A stretch of 64,000 nucleotides of DNA from Flavobacterium cerinum. GTDB lineage: Bacteria; Bacteroidota; Bacteroidia; Flavobacteriales; Flavobacteriaceae. Of the stretch, positions 1-8,496 are shown one piece after another. Positions within the stretch are counted from its first letter, which is position 1; each line of letters opens with the position of its first letter. Both the position numbers and the translations under genes were made by a program. The DNA is taken from contig NZ_SBII01000001.1 of the NCBI RefSeq assembly GCF_004028155.1, forward strand, positions 496,001 through 560,000, written 5' to 3'. The notes beneath the pieces were generated by a model. That model saw nothing but the letters and a program-made list of their open reading frames with translations. It did not search any database and was not told the DNA's origin.

Positions 1-845
1 TTGCTAAAATCGCTTTCAGGTTTTTTATCTCTTACAACAGCAGGCAGATTACTGCTGCTGCCTTCTTCCGGCAGATAAGAGCGAAGTGTTGCTAGCGAAA
101 TATTCCTGTTGGTTTCAAGAACACTAATTTGTTCAGCGGCATTACGCAGTTGGCGGATGTTTCCTCCCCAGCGGAATTTTTGCAGTAAAGCAACTGCATC
201 ATCATCCAGTTTTATAGGAGGCATTTTGTATTTGTGCGCAAAGTCAGATGAGAATTTTCTAAACAGCAAATGAATATCGTCTTTACGCTCTCGTAATGGC
301 GGAAGCATAATTTCTACGGTACTTAAACGATAGTAAAGATCCTCTCTAAACCTGCCTTTTTCAATAGCCTCAAACATATTTACATTTGTAGCAGCTACGA
401 TACGCACATTGGTCTTTTGAACCTGAGACGAACCAACTTTTATAAATTCTCCGTTTTCAAGAACACGTAAAAGCCTTACCTGAGTGGTAAGGGGTAATTC
501 TCCTACTTCATCAAGAAAGATAGTACCGCCATCGGCAACTTCAAAATAACCTTCACGGGTTCCTGTTGCGCCTGTAAAAGCACCTTTTTCGTGGCCAAAA
601 AGTTCACTGTCTATAGTGCCTTCGGGTATGGCACCACAGTTTACAGCAATATACTTACCGTGTTTTCTGTGAGAAAGGGCATGTATTATCCTCGGGATGT
701 TTTCTTTACCAACACCACTTTCACCAGTAACCAATACCGAAATATCAGTAGGGGCAACCTGTATGGCTTTTTCTACGGCACGGTTAAGCTTAGGGTCATT
801 CCCTATAATCTCAAATCGCTGTTTAATGGCTTGTACACTTTCCAT
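1..845 (-). CDS. Sigma-54-dependent transcriptional activator (3' end missing)
   Basis: This is an AAA+ bacterial enhancer-binding protein that remodels sigma-54 RNA polymerase. About 281 codons are in the window; the C-terminus, probably with a Fis-type HTH, lies beyond base 1. The AAA+ domain begins almost at the first residue: Walker A GESGVGKE at about residue 41, the sigma-54 contact loop GAFTGA, Walker B-like FLDEVGE, then the arginine-finger region LRERKDDI. No receiver, GAF or PAS domain precedes the ATPase, so control must come from elsewhere (a PspF-like arrangement, inferred). The start is the ATG at 843-845, only 21 bases after the miaB stop, so the gene is probably co-transcribed with miaB. 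Its target genes cannot be read from this sequence. Confidence 0.93.
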   Translation of the reverse strand, partial: MESVQAIKQRFEIIGNDPKLNRAVEKAIQVAPTDISVLVTGESGVGKENIPRIIHALSHRKHGKYIAVNCGAIPEGTIDSELFGHEKGAFTGATGTREGYFEVADGGTIFLDEVGELPLTTQVRLLRVLENGEFIKVGSSQVQKTNVRIVAATNVNMFEAIEKGRFREDLYYRLSTVEIMLPPLRERKDDIHLLFRKFSSDFAHKYKMPPIKLDDDAVALLQKFRWGGNIRQLRNAAEQISVLETNRNISLATLRSYLPEEGSSSNLPAVVRDKKPESDFS

Positions 846-866
846 GTTTACGTTTTTTTGCAATGA

Positions 867-2315
867 TTAGCTCTGCATATCCGAGTAACCTACCGCTTCT
901 CCTATTAATGTAGCAGAAGTACATTCTTTGACCAGTACATTTACAAAATCACCGGGTTTGTAATCTCCTTTAGGAAATACAACCATACTGTTTTCAGAAT
1001 TTCTTCCGGCCCAGTCGGCATCCGATTTTTTGGATGCCTTTTCAACAAGTACTTCTACTGTTGTGCCAAGAAAGCGTGAAATTCTTTCTTTGCTGGTTTT
1101 TTGCTGCATGTCTACAATTTCCTGTAAGCGTCTTTTTTTAACTTCTTCAGGTACGTCATCCTCCATTTTACGGGCAGCAAGTGTTCCCGGTCTTTCAGAA
1201 TAGGAATACATATAGCCAAAATCAAATTTCACATGATCCATAAGGCTTAATGTATCCTGATGATCTTCTTCAGTTTCTGTAGGGAAACCGGAGATCATAT
1301 CCTGGGAAACAGAACAGCCGGGTAATATTTCTTTTATTTTATCTACAAGCGCGATATATTCTTCGCGTGTATGCTGACGGTTCATTTCCTTTAATATACG
1401 TGTACTGCCGGATTGTACAGGTAGGTGGATGTAATTACATACATTATTGTATTTAGCAATAACATGCAATACATCTTCAAGCATATCCTGAGGGTTAGAG
1501 GTAGAGAACCTAAAGCGCATCTTTGGATTTGCTGCAGCTGCCATAGAAAGCAGTTGTGCAAAATCTACAGCAGTAGCTTTCTGCATCTCCGATGCTTTTT
1601 CATAATCTTTCTTCAGGCCGCCGCCATACCATAGGTAGCTGTCCACATTCTGACCTAATAATGTAATTTCTTTAAAGCCTCTGCTTGCAAGGTCCGCAAT
1701 TTCTTCCATGATGCTTTGTGGCTCACGGCTGCGTTCACGGCCTCGGGTAAAAGGTACTACACAAAAGGTACACATATTATCACAGCCACGGGTAATAGAA
1801 ACAAAAGCAGTTACGCCGTTACTGTTAAGTCGTACCGGAGAGATGTCGCCATAGGTTTCGTCTTTAGAAAGAATAACGTTAATCGCATCACGACCTTCGT
1901 CGATCTCCTTTAAAAGATTAGGCAGGTCTTTGTAAGCATCCGGGCCCACAACCATGTCTACTATTTTCTCTTCTTCCAGAAACTGGCTTTTTAAACGTTC
2001 GGCCATACAGCCCAGAACGCCCACCTTCATACCTGGGTTTATTCTTTTTACAGCATTATATTTTTCAAGTCTTTTCCTTACGGTTTGTTCTGCTTTATCA
2101 CGAATAGAGCAGGTGTTAACCAGTACAAGATCGGCTTCTTCAAGTTTATCTGTAGTATTAAAACCTTCATTTGCGAGAATAGAAGCAACTACCTCGCTAT
2201 CAGAAAAGTTCATGGCACAGCCATAACTTTCGATGAAAAGTTTTTTTGTATTTTCTTTTTTATGTTCTAAAACAAGGCTTTGTCCTTGTTTGCTTTCTTC
2301 AATGATCTTCTCCAT
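867..2315 (-). CDS. miaB: tRNA-2-methylthio-N6-dimethylallyladenosine synthase MiaB
   Basis: A radical-SAM methylthiotransferase that adds a methylthio group to i6A37 in tRNAs reading UNN codons. The 482-residue protein has all three domains. The N-terminal UPF0004 domain carries the three cysteines of the auxiliary Fe-S cluster (C33, C69, C103). The radical-SAM core has C178-x3-C182-x2-C185 in the segment RGCDNMCTFC. A C-terminal TRAM domain follows from about residue 405. The N-terminus has roughly 20 extra residues before the conserved core. It is followed by the sigma-54 activator on the same strand. A promoter matching the Bacteroidota consensus lies about 30 bases upstream. Confidence 0.97.
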   Translation of the reverse strand: MEKIIEESKQGQSLVLEHKKENTKKLFIESYGCAMNFSDSEVVASILANEGFNTTDKLEEADLVLVNTCSIRDKAEQTVRKRLEKYNAVKRINPGMKVGVLGCMAERLKSQFLEEEKIVDMVVGPDAYKDLPNLLKEIDEGRDAINVILSKDETYGDISPVRLNSNGVTAFVSITRGCDNMCTFCVVPFTRGRERSREPQSIMEEIADLASRGFKEITLLGQNVDSYLWYGGGLKKDYEKASEMQKATAVDFAQLLSMAAAANPKMRFRFSTSNPQDMLEDVLHVIAKYNNVCNYIHLPVQSGSTRILKEMNRQHTREEYIALVDKIKEILPGCSVSQDMISGFPTETEEDHQDTLSLMDHVKFDFGYMYSYSERPGTLAARKMEDDVPEEVKKRRLQEIVDMQQKTSKERISRFLGTTVEVLVEKASKKSDADWAGRNSENSMVVFPKGDYKPGDFVNVLVKECTSATLIGEAVGYSDMQS

Positions 2316-2346
2316 AATTCACTCCTGTAGTGCTTTTTTGAAGTCG

Positions 2347-2378
2347 CAAAGATACTGTTTTATTCAATATTATGACAA
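2347..2378 (-). promoter_or_regulatory. Promoter of miaB
   Basis: On the minus strand TTG (2378-2376) is followed after 21 bases by TATCTTTG (2354-2347), a full match to the Bacteroidota housekeeping consensus TTG-N17-23-TAnnTTTG. It lies about 30 bases ahead of the miaB start. Confidence 0.7.
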
Positions 2379-2516
2379 GATGACAGATGTTGATTTGTTA
2401 TAAAATTGAGAACTATTAGAGCCAATAGGTAGATTTTTTAATGTTAACATTGTGTTGCGGATATCATAAAAATGATTTTTAAAATCACCAAAAAACCAAT
2501 ATTTAAAAAAATCATA

Positions 2517-2524
2517 TACTTTTG
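2517..2524 (+). promoter_or_regulatory. Probable -7 element of the topA promoter
   Basis: TACTTTTG matches TAnnTTTG and lies 20 bases before the topA ATG. I see no clear TTG at the expected distance, so this is half of the consensus only. It supports the ATG at 2544, since an upstream start at 2472 would lie before the transcription start. Confidence 0.45.
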
Positions 2525-2543
2525 CGACACAAAGAAAAGCAAG

Positions 2544-5060
2544 ATGGCAAAGAATTTAGTGATAGTTGAGTCGCCTGCGAAGGCAAAAACCATAGAAAAA
2601 TTTCTGGGAGCAGATTACCGGGTAGAGTCCAGTTATGGACACATTGCCGACCTGCCTTCCAAGGAGATAGGTGTAGATGTGGCAAATGGTTTTAAACCAA
2701 AATATGAGGTGTCTCCGGATAAAAAAGCATTGGTTAAGAAGCTTAAAGATCTCTCTAAATCGGCCGAAATGGTTTGGCTGGCGAGCGATGAAGACCGCGA
2801 GGGTGAGGCTATTGCATGGCACTTGGCGGAAGAATTGAAGCTTGATAAGTCTAAAACAAAGCGAATTGTTTTTCATGAGATCACAAAAACGGCAATACAA
2901 AAAGCAATCGAAAACCCAAGGGATATCGATTACAATCTTGTAAATGCACAACAGGCCCGTCGTGTACTTGACAGGCTGGTTGGATATGAGCTGTCTCCTG
3001 TTTTATGGAAAAAAGTAAAAAGCGGACTTTCAGCAGGAAGGGTACAATCAGTTTCTGTACGACTAATTGTAGAACGTGAACGTGAAATACAAAATTTTAA
3101 TGCAGAGGGATCATATAGTATAACAGCAGAATTTGTAAACGAAGCAGGAAAAACGTTTAAAGCAAAACTGCCTAAAAACTTTGCGACAAAACAAGAAGCC
3201 CAGGATTTTTTAAATAAAAATATTGGGTCTATATATAAGGTGTCAGATCTTGAAACGAAACCGGCAAAAAAATCGCCGGCGGCACCATTTACTACTTCAA
3301 CATTACAGCAGGAAGCAGCAAGGAAATTGTATCTTCCGGTAGGTGTTACTATGATGCTTGCACAGCGTTTGTATGAGGCCGGACTTATAACTTATATGAG
3401 AACCGATAGTGTTAACCTTTCACAGGAAGCTATGGGGGCTGCTGAGGCAGAGATCATCAGGTCTTATGGTAAAGAATTTAGCAGGCCTAGAAATTATGCT
3501 ACTAAGAGTAAAGGGGCACAGGAGGCTCACGAGGCTATCCGTCCTACAGATATGTCCCGTCACACGGTAAATATAGATCGTGATCAGGCAAGATTGTATG
3601 ATTTAATATGGAAGCGTACACTGGCTTCACAAATGAGTGATGCACAGCTGGAACGTACTAATGTTAAGATCGAGGCAAATAATCATAAAGAGATATTCGC
3701 TGCATCTGGTGAGGTATTGCTATTCGAAGGTTTCCTTAAAGTATATCTTGAAGGAAGTGATGATGAAGATATCGAGCAGGAAGGAATGCTGCCTGCATTA
3801 AGGATTAACGAAAAATTAAACAACAATTATATTACTGCTACCGAACGTTTTTCAAGACCGCCGGCTCGTTATACAGAAGCTGCGCTGGTTAAGAAACTGG
3901 AAGAGCTGGGTATTGGTAGACCATCTACTTATGCACCAACTATTTCTACGATTATCAACAGAAATTATGTTGAGAAAGGTGCTTTTGAAGGGCAGGAAAG
4001 AAAATACAGTCAGTTGATGTTGAAAGACAGTGCTGTTTCACAACAGGTGCTTTCGGAAAACGTAGGTTCTGACAAAGGAAAATTAGTGCCAACGGATATT
4101 GGGATTATTGTAAACGATTTCCTTGTAAATCATTTCGGAACTATTCTGGATTATAACTTTACAGCAAAAGTAGAGCAGGATTTCGATGAGATAGCTTCAG
4201 GTAACGAAGACTGGACAAAAATGATGAGTGATTTCTACGGGCATTTCCATCCTACGGTTCAGAATGTAGAGAAAAATGCAGAGAGAGAATCAGGTGAGCG
4301 TATTCTGGGTACTGATCCTAAAACGGGTAAGCCTGTAAGTGTGCGTTTAGGTAAGTTCGGTCCAATGGCTCAAATTGGAGATGCAGAGGATGAAGAGAAG
4401 CAGTTTGCAAGTTTATTGCCGGAACAAAATATAGGAAGTATAAAATTAGAAGAAGCGTTAGGTTTATTCCTGCTGCCTAAAAATCTTGGAGATTACCAGG
4501 GAGAAGAGGTAGAGGTTAATAATGGGCGTTTCGGTCCGTATGTGCGTTTTGGAAAAACATTTATCTCTTTACCTAAAGGAGAAGATCCATTAGATGTAAC
4601 TATAGAAAGAGCAAAAGTGCTGATAGATGAAAAACTACAGGCAGATGCGCCTATTGGAACTTATAAGAACGAACCTATACAAAAAGGAGTAGGGCGTTTT
4701 GGTCCGTTTATTAAATGGAATGGTATATTTATTAATGTGAGCAAAAAATACAATTTTGATAACCTTTCACAATCAGATCTTACAGAACTGATTGAGGATA
4801 AACTTCAAAAAGATATTGATAAAGTACTGCATAACTGGGAAGACGAAGGTATTAAGGTAGAGAAAGCACGCTGGGGCCGATCAGTTATTACAAAAGGTAA
4901 GATCAAGATTGAGCTTAATAAAGATATAGATGCAACTAAATTAACGCTGGATCAGGTTAAGGTTATGATTGAGGAGAAAACTCCAGCTAAGAAAACGGCA
5001 GCTAAAAAAGCACCTGCTAAAAAAGCGCCCGTAAAGAAAACAGCAGTTAAAAAGAAATAA
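2544..5060 (+). CDS. topA: DNA topoisomerase I (type IA)
   Basis: Relaxes negatively supercoiled DNA through a transient 5'-phosphotyrosine link. The protein has 838 residues from the ATG at 2544, which directly precedes the conserved TOPRIM beta-strand (IVESPAKAKTIEKFLG). TOPRIM acidic residues are in SDEDREGEA. The catalytic tyrosine is Y284 in the motif TYMRTDS. The C-terminal half carries topoisomerase C-terminal repeats (recurring GRFGP and GKFGP segments) in place of classical zinc fingers. The last about 28 residues are a Lys/Ala/Pro-rich basic tail, likely DNA-binding. The frame stays open upstream to 2472, but that extension has no family similarity. The next gene starts 2 bases after the stop. 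Confidence 0.97.
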   Translation: MAKNLVIVESPAKAKTIEKFLGADYRVESSYGHIADLPSKEIGVDVANGFKPKYEVSPDKKALVKKLKDLSKSAEMVWLASDEDREGEAIAWHLAEELKLDKSKTKRIVFHEITKTAIQKAIENPRDIDYNLVNAQQARRVLDRLVGYELSPVLWKKVKSGLSAGRVQSVSVRLIVEREREIQNFNAEGSYSITAEFVNEAGKTFKAKLPKNFATKQEAQDFLNKNIGSIYKVSDLETKPAKKSPAAPFTTSTLQQEAARKLYLPVGVTMMLAQRLYEAGLITYMRTDSVNLSQEAMGAAEAEIIRSYGKEFSRPRNYATKSKGAQEAHEAIRPTDMSRHTVNIDRDQARLYDLIWKRTLASQMSDAQLERTNVKIEANNHKEIFAASGEVLLFEGFLKVYLEGSDDEDIEQEGMLPALRINEKLNNNYITATERFSRPPARYTEAALVKKLEELGIGRPSTYAPTISTIINRNYVEKGAFEGQERKYSQLMLKDSAVSQQVLSENVGSDKGKLVPTDIGIIVNDFLVNHFGTILDYNFTAKVEQDFDEIASGNEDWTKMMSDFYGHFHPTVQNVEKNAERESGERILGTDPKTGKPVSVRLGKFGPMAQIGDAEDEEKQFASLLPEQNIGSIKLEEALGLFLLPKNLGDYQGEEVEVNNGRFGPYVRFGKTFISLPKGEDPLDVTIERAKVLIDEKLQADAPIGTYKNEPIQKGVGRFGPFIKWNGIFINVSKKYNFDNLSQSDLTELIEDKLQKDIDKVLHNWEDEGIKVEKARWGRSVITKGKIKIELNKDIDATKLTLDQVKVMIEEKTPAKKTAAKKAPAKKAPVKKTAVKKK

Positions 5061-5062
5061 GT

Positions 5063-6217
5063 ATGGTTTTTGATTTTTTACAACCTTTAGAAACAGACTT
5101 ACTGGAATTTATTGCAGAGGGTTCGCCTCAGGCACTGGGTGATAAAACATCGTTTCATACCCAAGATCAGTTTCCTGATCTTGAAACAGCTGCAATTGCT
5201 ATTGTAGGAGTTTTAGATAACAGAGGTGCGAACGACAAGAAAGACCATCATATGCACCTTAATTATATCAGAAAAGAGTTCTACGGGCTTTTTCCGGGCA
5301 ACTGGGTAAAACCGATAGTTGATCTGGGTAATATTCCGGCAGGAGAAAGCCAGCAGGATACTTATTTTGCATTAAAGAGTATTGTTGCCGAACTTATAAA
5401 ACTAGGCATAGTTCCCGTAATAATAGGCGGTTCACAGGATTTGTCTTATGCAATGTATCGTGCTTATGATAAGCTGGAGCAAATGGTAAATTTTGTTGCT
5501 ATTGATAGCAAATTTGATTTTGGTAAACAGGATGAGCCATTGTCGGCTAGGTCATATCTTACAAGAATGATTGTCGATGAGCCAAATAATCTTTTCAACT
5601 ATAGTAACCTCGGATATCAGACCTATTACAACTCCCAGGAAGAGATAGATTTGGTCGAAAAACTCTATTTTGATGCTTATCGACTAGGAGAAATATGCAA
5701 TGATTCGACAATTTCAGAGCCAGTTTTCAGAGATGCAGACATCGTATGTGTTGATATGACGGCAGTTAAGTCCAGTGATTCGGGAAATATTGTTAAATTT
5801 ATACCAAATGGTTTTGATGGCAAAGAAATTTGTACATTAGCACGCTATGCTGGGATAAGTGACAAGGTTACTTCTTTTGGAATTTTTAACCATGATGATA
5901 CCCGGCAGGAATCTGCACTTGTAGCACAAGTGCTCTGGTATTTCATAGAAGGAGTACATTATCGTTCGAATGAATACCCATTTGGTAGTAAGGAGAATTA
6001 TCTTAAATATATTGTACCAATGGAGGATGAGGAGCTTATATTTTATAAGAGCGACAAGACTGACAGATGGTGGATTGAGGTGCCTTTTGTATCTAATCTT
6101 AGCAATAAATTAAAAAGGAACACGTTATTACCATGTAATTACCAGGATTATTTAAGTGCCTGTAATAACGAATTTCCGGAGCGATTATGGAAAGCCCAAA
6201 GAAAAAACATTCTTTAA
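5063..6217 (+). CDS. Arginase/formimidoylglutamase-fold protein with degenerate metal site
   Basis: The fold is that of the ureohydrolase (arginase, agmatinase, HutG) family, shown by the ordered motifs. In active enzymes these are GGxHx, DAHxD and SxDxDxxDP and hold two Mn ions. Here they read GGSQD (Q125 replaces His), DSKFD (K150 replaces His, D148 and D152 kept) and VDMTA (D231 kept, T233 replaces Asp). Three of six metal ligands are therefore lost, so hydrolase activity is unlikely and a structural or binding role is more plausible. It has 384 residues, no signal peptide, follows topA by 2 bases and lies 149 bases upstream of gldK. Automated annotation would probably call it formimidoylglutamase; I would not accept that function. 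Confidence 0.8.
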   Translation: MVFDFLQPLETDLLEFIAEGSPQALGDKTSFHTQDQFPDLETAAIAIVGVLDNRGANDKKDHHMHLNYIRKEFYGLFPGNWVKPIVDLGNIPAGESQQDTYFALKSIVAELIKLGIVPVIIGGSQDLSYAMYRAYDKLEQMVNFVAIDSKFDFGKQDEPLSARSYLTRMIVDEPNNLFNYSNLGYQTYYNSQEEIDLVEKLYFDAYRLGEICNDSTISEPVFRDADIVCVDMTAVKSSDSGNIVKFIPNGFDGKEICTLARYAGISDKVTSFGIFNHDDTRQESALVAQVLWYFIEGVHYRSNEYPFGSKENYLKYIVPMEDEELIFYKSDKTDRWWIEVPFVSNLSNKLKRNTLLPCNYQDYLSACNNEFPERLWKAQRKNIL

Positions 6218-6297
6218 CGTATTTGTTACAAAAATGATGTCTTTTCGCATAAGTATTCAATTGTTTACTTTTTGTTTAGGTTTTTTTAATAAAAAAA

Positions 6298-6328
6298 TTG
6301 TTTTTTTGAAAATAAATAAATAGGTTTA
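6298..6328 (+). promoter_or_regulatory. Probable promoter of the gldKLMN operon
   Basis: TTG at 6298-6300, a 20-base spacer, then TAGGTTTA at 6321-6328 (one mismatch to TAnnTTTG). The AT-rich 149-base gap after the arginase-like gene suggests that gldK starts a new transcript. Confidence 0.5.
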
Positions 6329-6366
6329 CGCCCTTAAAAATAGAATTACATTAACAACCCAATTTT

Positions 6367-7749
6367 ATGAAGAAGTTCATTGCATTAACAGCAACTTTAT
6401 CATTTTTAATCAGCTGTGGTTCCAGTGACCGAGGGGAACTCGTAGGTGTTAGAGGAAAAAAGTGGAGGCCTGAAAAGCCTTATGGTATGGCTTTAGTTCC
6501 GGGTGGCGCTTACATCATGGGTAAGGCTGACGATGACTTGGCTAACGTTCAGGATGCTCCTGCAAAAACAGTAACTGTGCGTTCATTTTACATGGACGAA
6601 ACAGAGATTACAAACAGTGAGTATCGTCAGTTTGTTCAATGGGTGAAAGATTCAACAATCAGAACCAGGCTAGCTATTCTTGCAGATGAGCAAGGGCAGA
6701 AACCAGGGGCTGGTGGTATTGGAGAATTTGCGTTCAAAGATCAGGAGTCTACGGATAAACAATCAGCATATGATAAATATATGTATGAGAACTATTATAG
6801 CATAGGTACAGATGATGACATGTATGCTGGTAGAAAACTTAATCATAAAGCTAAGCTTATCACGGATCCTCAAAAATATCCGGATGAGTATTATGTAGAG
6901 GTTATGGATTCTATGTATTTGCCGGAATCTGAATCATTCAATGGCTTAAGGACTATTGATGTTTCTAAATTGGTATTCCGTTATTCTTGGATGGATATTC
7001 AGGCTGCGGCTAAGGATAAGTCTACTAAGAATACCAGAGCTAAGAGAAGTAAATACATGAGAAACGAGCAGGTTGAAGTGTATCCGGATACAACTGTATG
7101 GATCAAAGACTTTGCTTATTCTTACAATGAGCCAATGCACAATGACTATTTCTGGCACGATGCTTATGGAGAATATCCTGTAGTTGGTGTAACATGGCAA
7201 AAAGCTAAAGCGTTCTGCGCATGGAGAACACTTAATAAAAATACATACCAAAAAGCTAAAAAGAGACAACAGATCAACTCGTTCCGTTTGCCTACAGAAG
7301 CTGAGTGGGAGTTTGCTGCAAGAGGTGGACTGGCTTCGGCTACATTCCCTTGGGGTGGTCCTTATACTAAAAATGACAGAGGTTGTTTCTTAGCTAACTT
7401 TAAGCCAAACAGAGGTGATTATGCTGCAGATGGAGCATTGTATACTGTTGAAGCTAAATCATATGATCCAAACGATCATAACTTATACAACATGTCAGGT
7501 AACGTTGCAGAATGGACGGATTCATCTTACGATGCTTCTTCTTATGAATATGTTTCTACAATGAACCCTAACGTTCCGGATCAGTCTAATAAACGTAAAG
7601 TTATACGTGGTGGATCATGGAAAGATGTTGCTTACTTCCTTCAGGTGGGTACAAGAGATTGGGAATATGCTGACTCTGCAAGAAGTTATATTGGTTTCAG
7701 AACCGTTCAGGATTACATGGGTACTCAAAACACAGGTACCAACCAATAG
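6367..7749 (+). CDS. gldK: Type IX secretion / gliding lipoprotein GldK
   Basis: Outer-membrane-associated lipoprotein that forms the periplasmic ring of the type IX secretion system (T9SS) with GldN. The N-terminus is a lipoprotein signal with the lipobox LISC (Cys17). The body is a formylglycine-generating-enzyme-like (FGE-sulfatase) domain, recognisable from FRLPTEAEWEFAARGG, GNVAEWTDSSYD and VIRGGSWKD; in GldK this fold is structural. The 460 residues match the usual family length. It is first in gldK-gldL-gldM-gldN, all on one strand with short gaps. Confidence 0.97.
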   Translation: MKKFIALTATLSFLISCGSSDRGELVGVRGKKWRPEKPYGMALVPGGAYIMGKADDDLANVQDAPAKTVTVRSFYMDETEITNSEYRQFVQWVKDSTIRTRLAILADEQGQKPGAGGIGEFAFKDQESTDKQSAYDKYMYENYYSIGTDDDMYAGRKLNHKAKLITDPQKYPDEYYVEVMDSMYLPESESFNGLRTIDVSKLVFRYSWMDIQAAAKDKSTKNTRAKRSKYMRNEQVEVYPDTTVWIKDFAYSYNEPMHNDYFWHDAYGEYPVVGVTWQKAKAFCAWRTLNKNTYQKAKKRQQINSFRLPTEAEWEFAARGGLASATFPWGGPYTKNDRGCFLANFKPNRGDYAADGALYTVEAKSYDPNDHNLYNMSGNVAEWTDSSYDASSYEYVSTMNPNVPDQSNKRKVIRGGSWKDVAYFLQVGTRDWEYADSARSYIGFRTVQDYMGTQNTGTNQ

Positions 7750-7819
7750 ATCAAAAATAACCAACTCGAATTTTTTGAATATTTAATTAACTTAACTAAA
7801 AACTAAAAATTATTTTATT

Positions 7820-8452
7820 ATGGCACTACCTAAAAAAGTTATGAATTTTGCCTATGGTATGGGGGCAGCAGTTGTTATCATTGGAGCACTTTTCAAATTG
7901 ATGCACTGGCCAGGAGCTAGTCCAATGCTTATCATTGGTCTTGGTGTTGAGGCTTTAATCTTCGGATTGTCTGCATTTGACCCTGTTGATAAAGAACTTG
8001 ACTGGTCATTGGTATATCCAGAATTAGCAGGTGGTGATGCTAAGAAAAAAGATGCTAAAAAAGAAAACCCAGCTGAAGCTCAAGGTTTACTTTCTCAAAA
8101 ACTTGATAACCTGTTAAAAGATGCTAAAATTGACGGTGCGTTAATGGAAAGCCTTGGTAACAGTATCAAAAACTTCGAATCTGCTGCTAAAGGAATTGCT
8201 CCTACAGTTGATTCAATTTCTTCTCAGAAAAAATATAGCGAAGAAATGTCTATGGCTGCTGCTCAAATGGAGTCATTAAACAGTCTTTACAAAGTACAAT
8301 TAGAGAGCGCTACTCGTAATGCAGAAGCTAACTCTCAAATTGCTGACAATGCTTCTAAGCTGAAAGAACAGATGCAGGCTATGACTCAAAATATTGCTTC
8401 ATTGAACAATGTTTACGGTGGTATGCTTTCTGCAATGGGAAACAAAGCCTAA
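7820..8452 (+). CDS. gldL: Gliding motor / T9SS inner-membrane protein GldL
   Basis: Inner-membrane subunit of the proton-driven GldLM motor that powers gliding and T9SS export. The 210-residue protein has two transmembrane helices (about residues 10-27 and 33-52) joined by the conserved segment FKLMHWPGA. A long soluble cytoplasmic part follows, rich in Ala, Lys and Gln, with coiled-coil character. Length and motif fit GldL closely. It lies 70 bases after gldK and 44 bases before gldM. Confidence 0.96.
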   Translation: MALPKKVMNFAYGMGAAVVIIGALFKLMHWPGASPMLIIGLGVEALIFGLSAFDPVDKELDWSLVYPELAGGDAKKKDAKKENPAEAQGLLSQKLDNLLKDAKIDGALMESLGNSIKNFESAAKGIAPTVDSISSQKKYSEEMSMAAAQMESLNSLYKVQLESATRNAEANSQIADNASKLKEQMQAMTQNIASLNNVYGGMLSAMGNKA

Positions 8453-8496
8453 TTAGTACAAAATTTTAACACTAAAAACAAAGACACTAATTAGAA

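Noticed and set aside
591..866. Plus-strand open frame inside the sigma-54 activator gene
   Set aside because: It is the antisense of a clear AAA+ domain.
2472..2543. Upstream start for topA
   Set aside because: The -7 promoter element lies inside it and TOPRIM begins right after the ATG at 2544.
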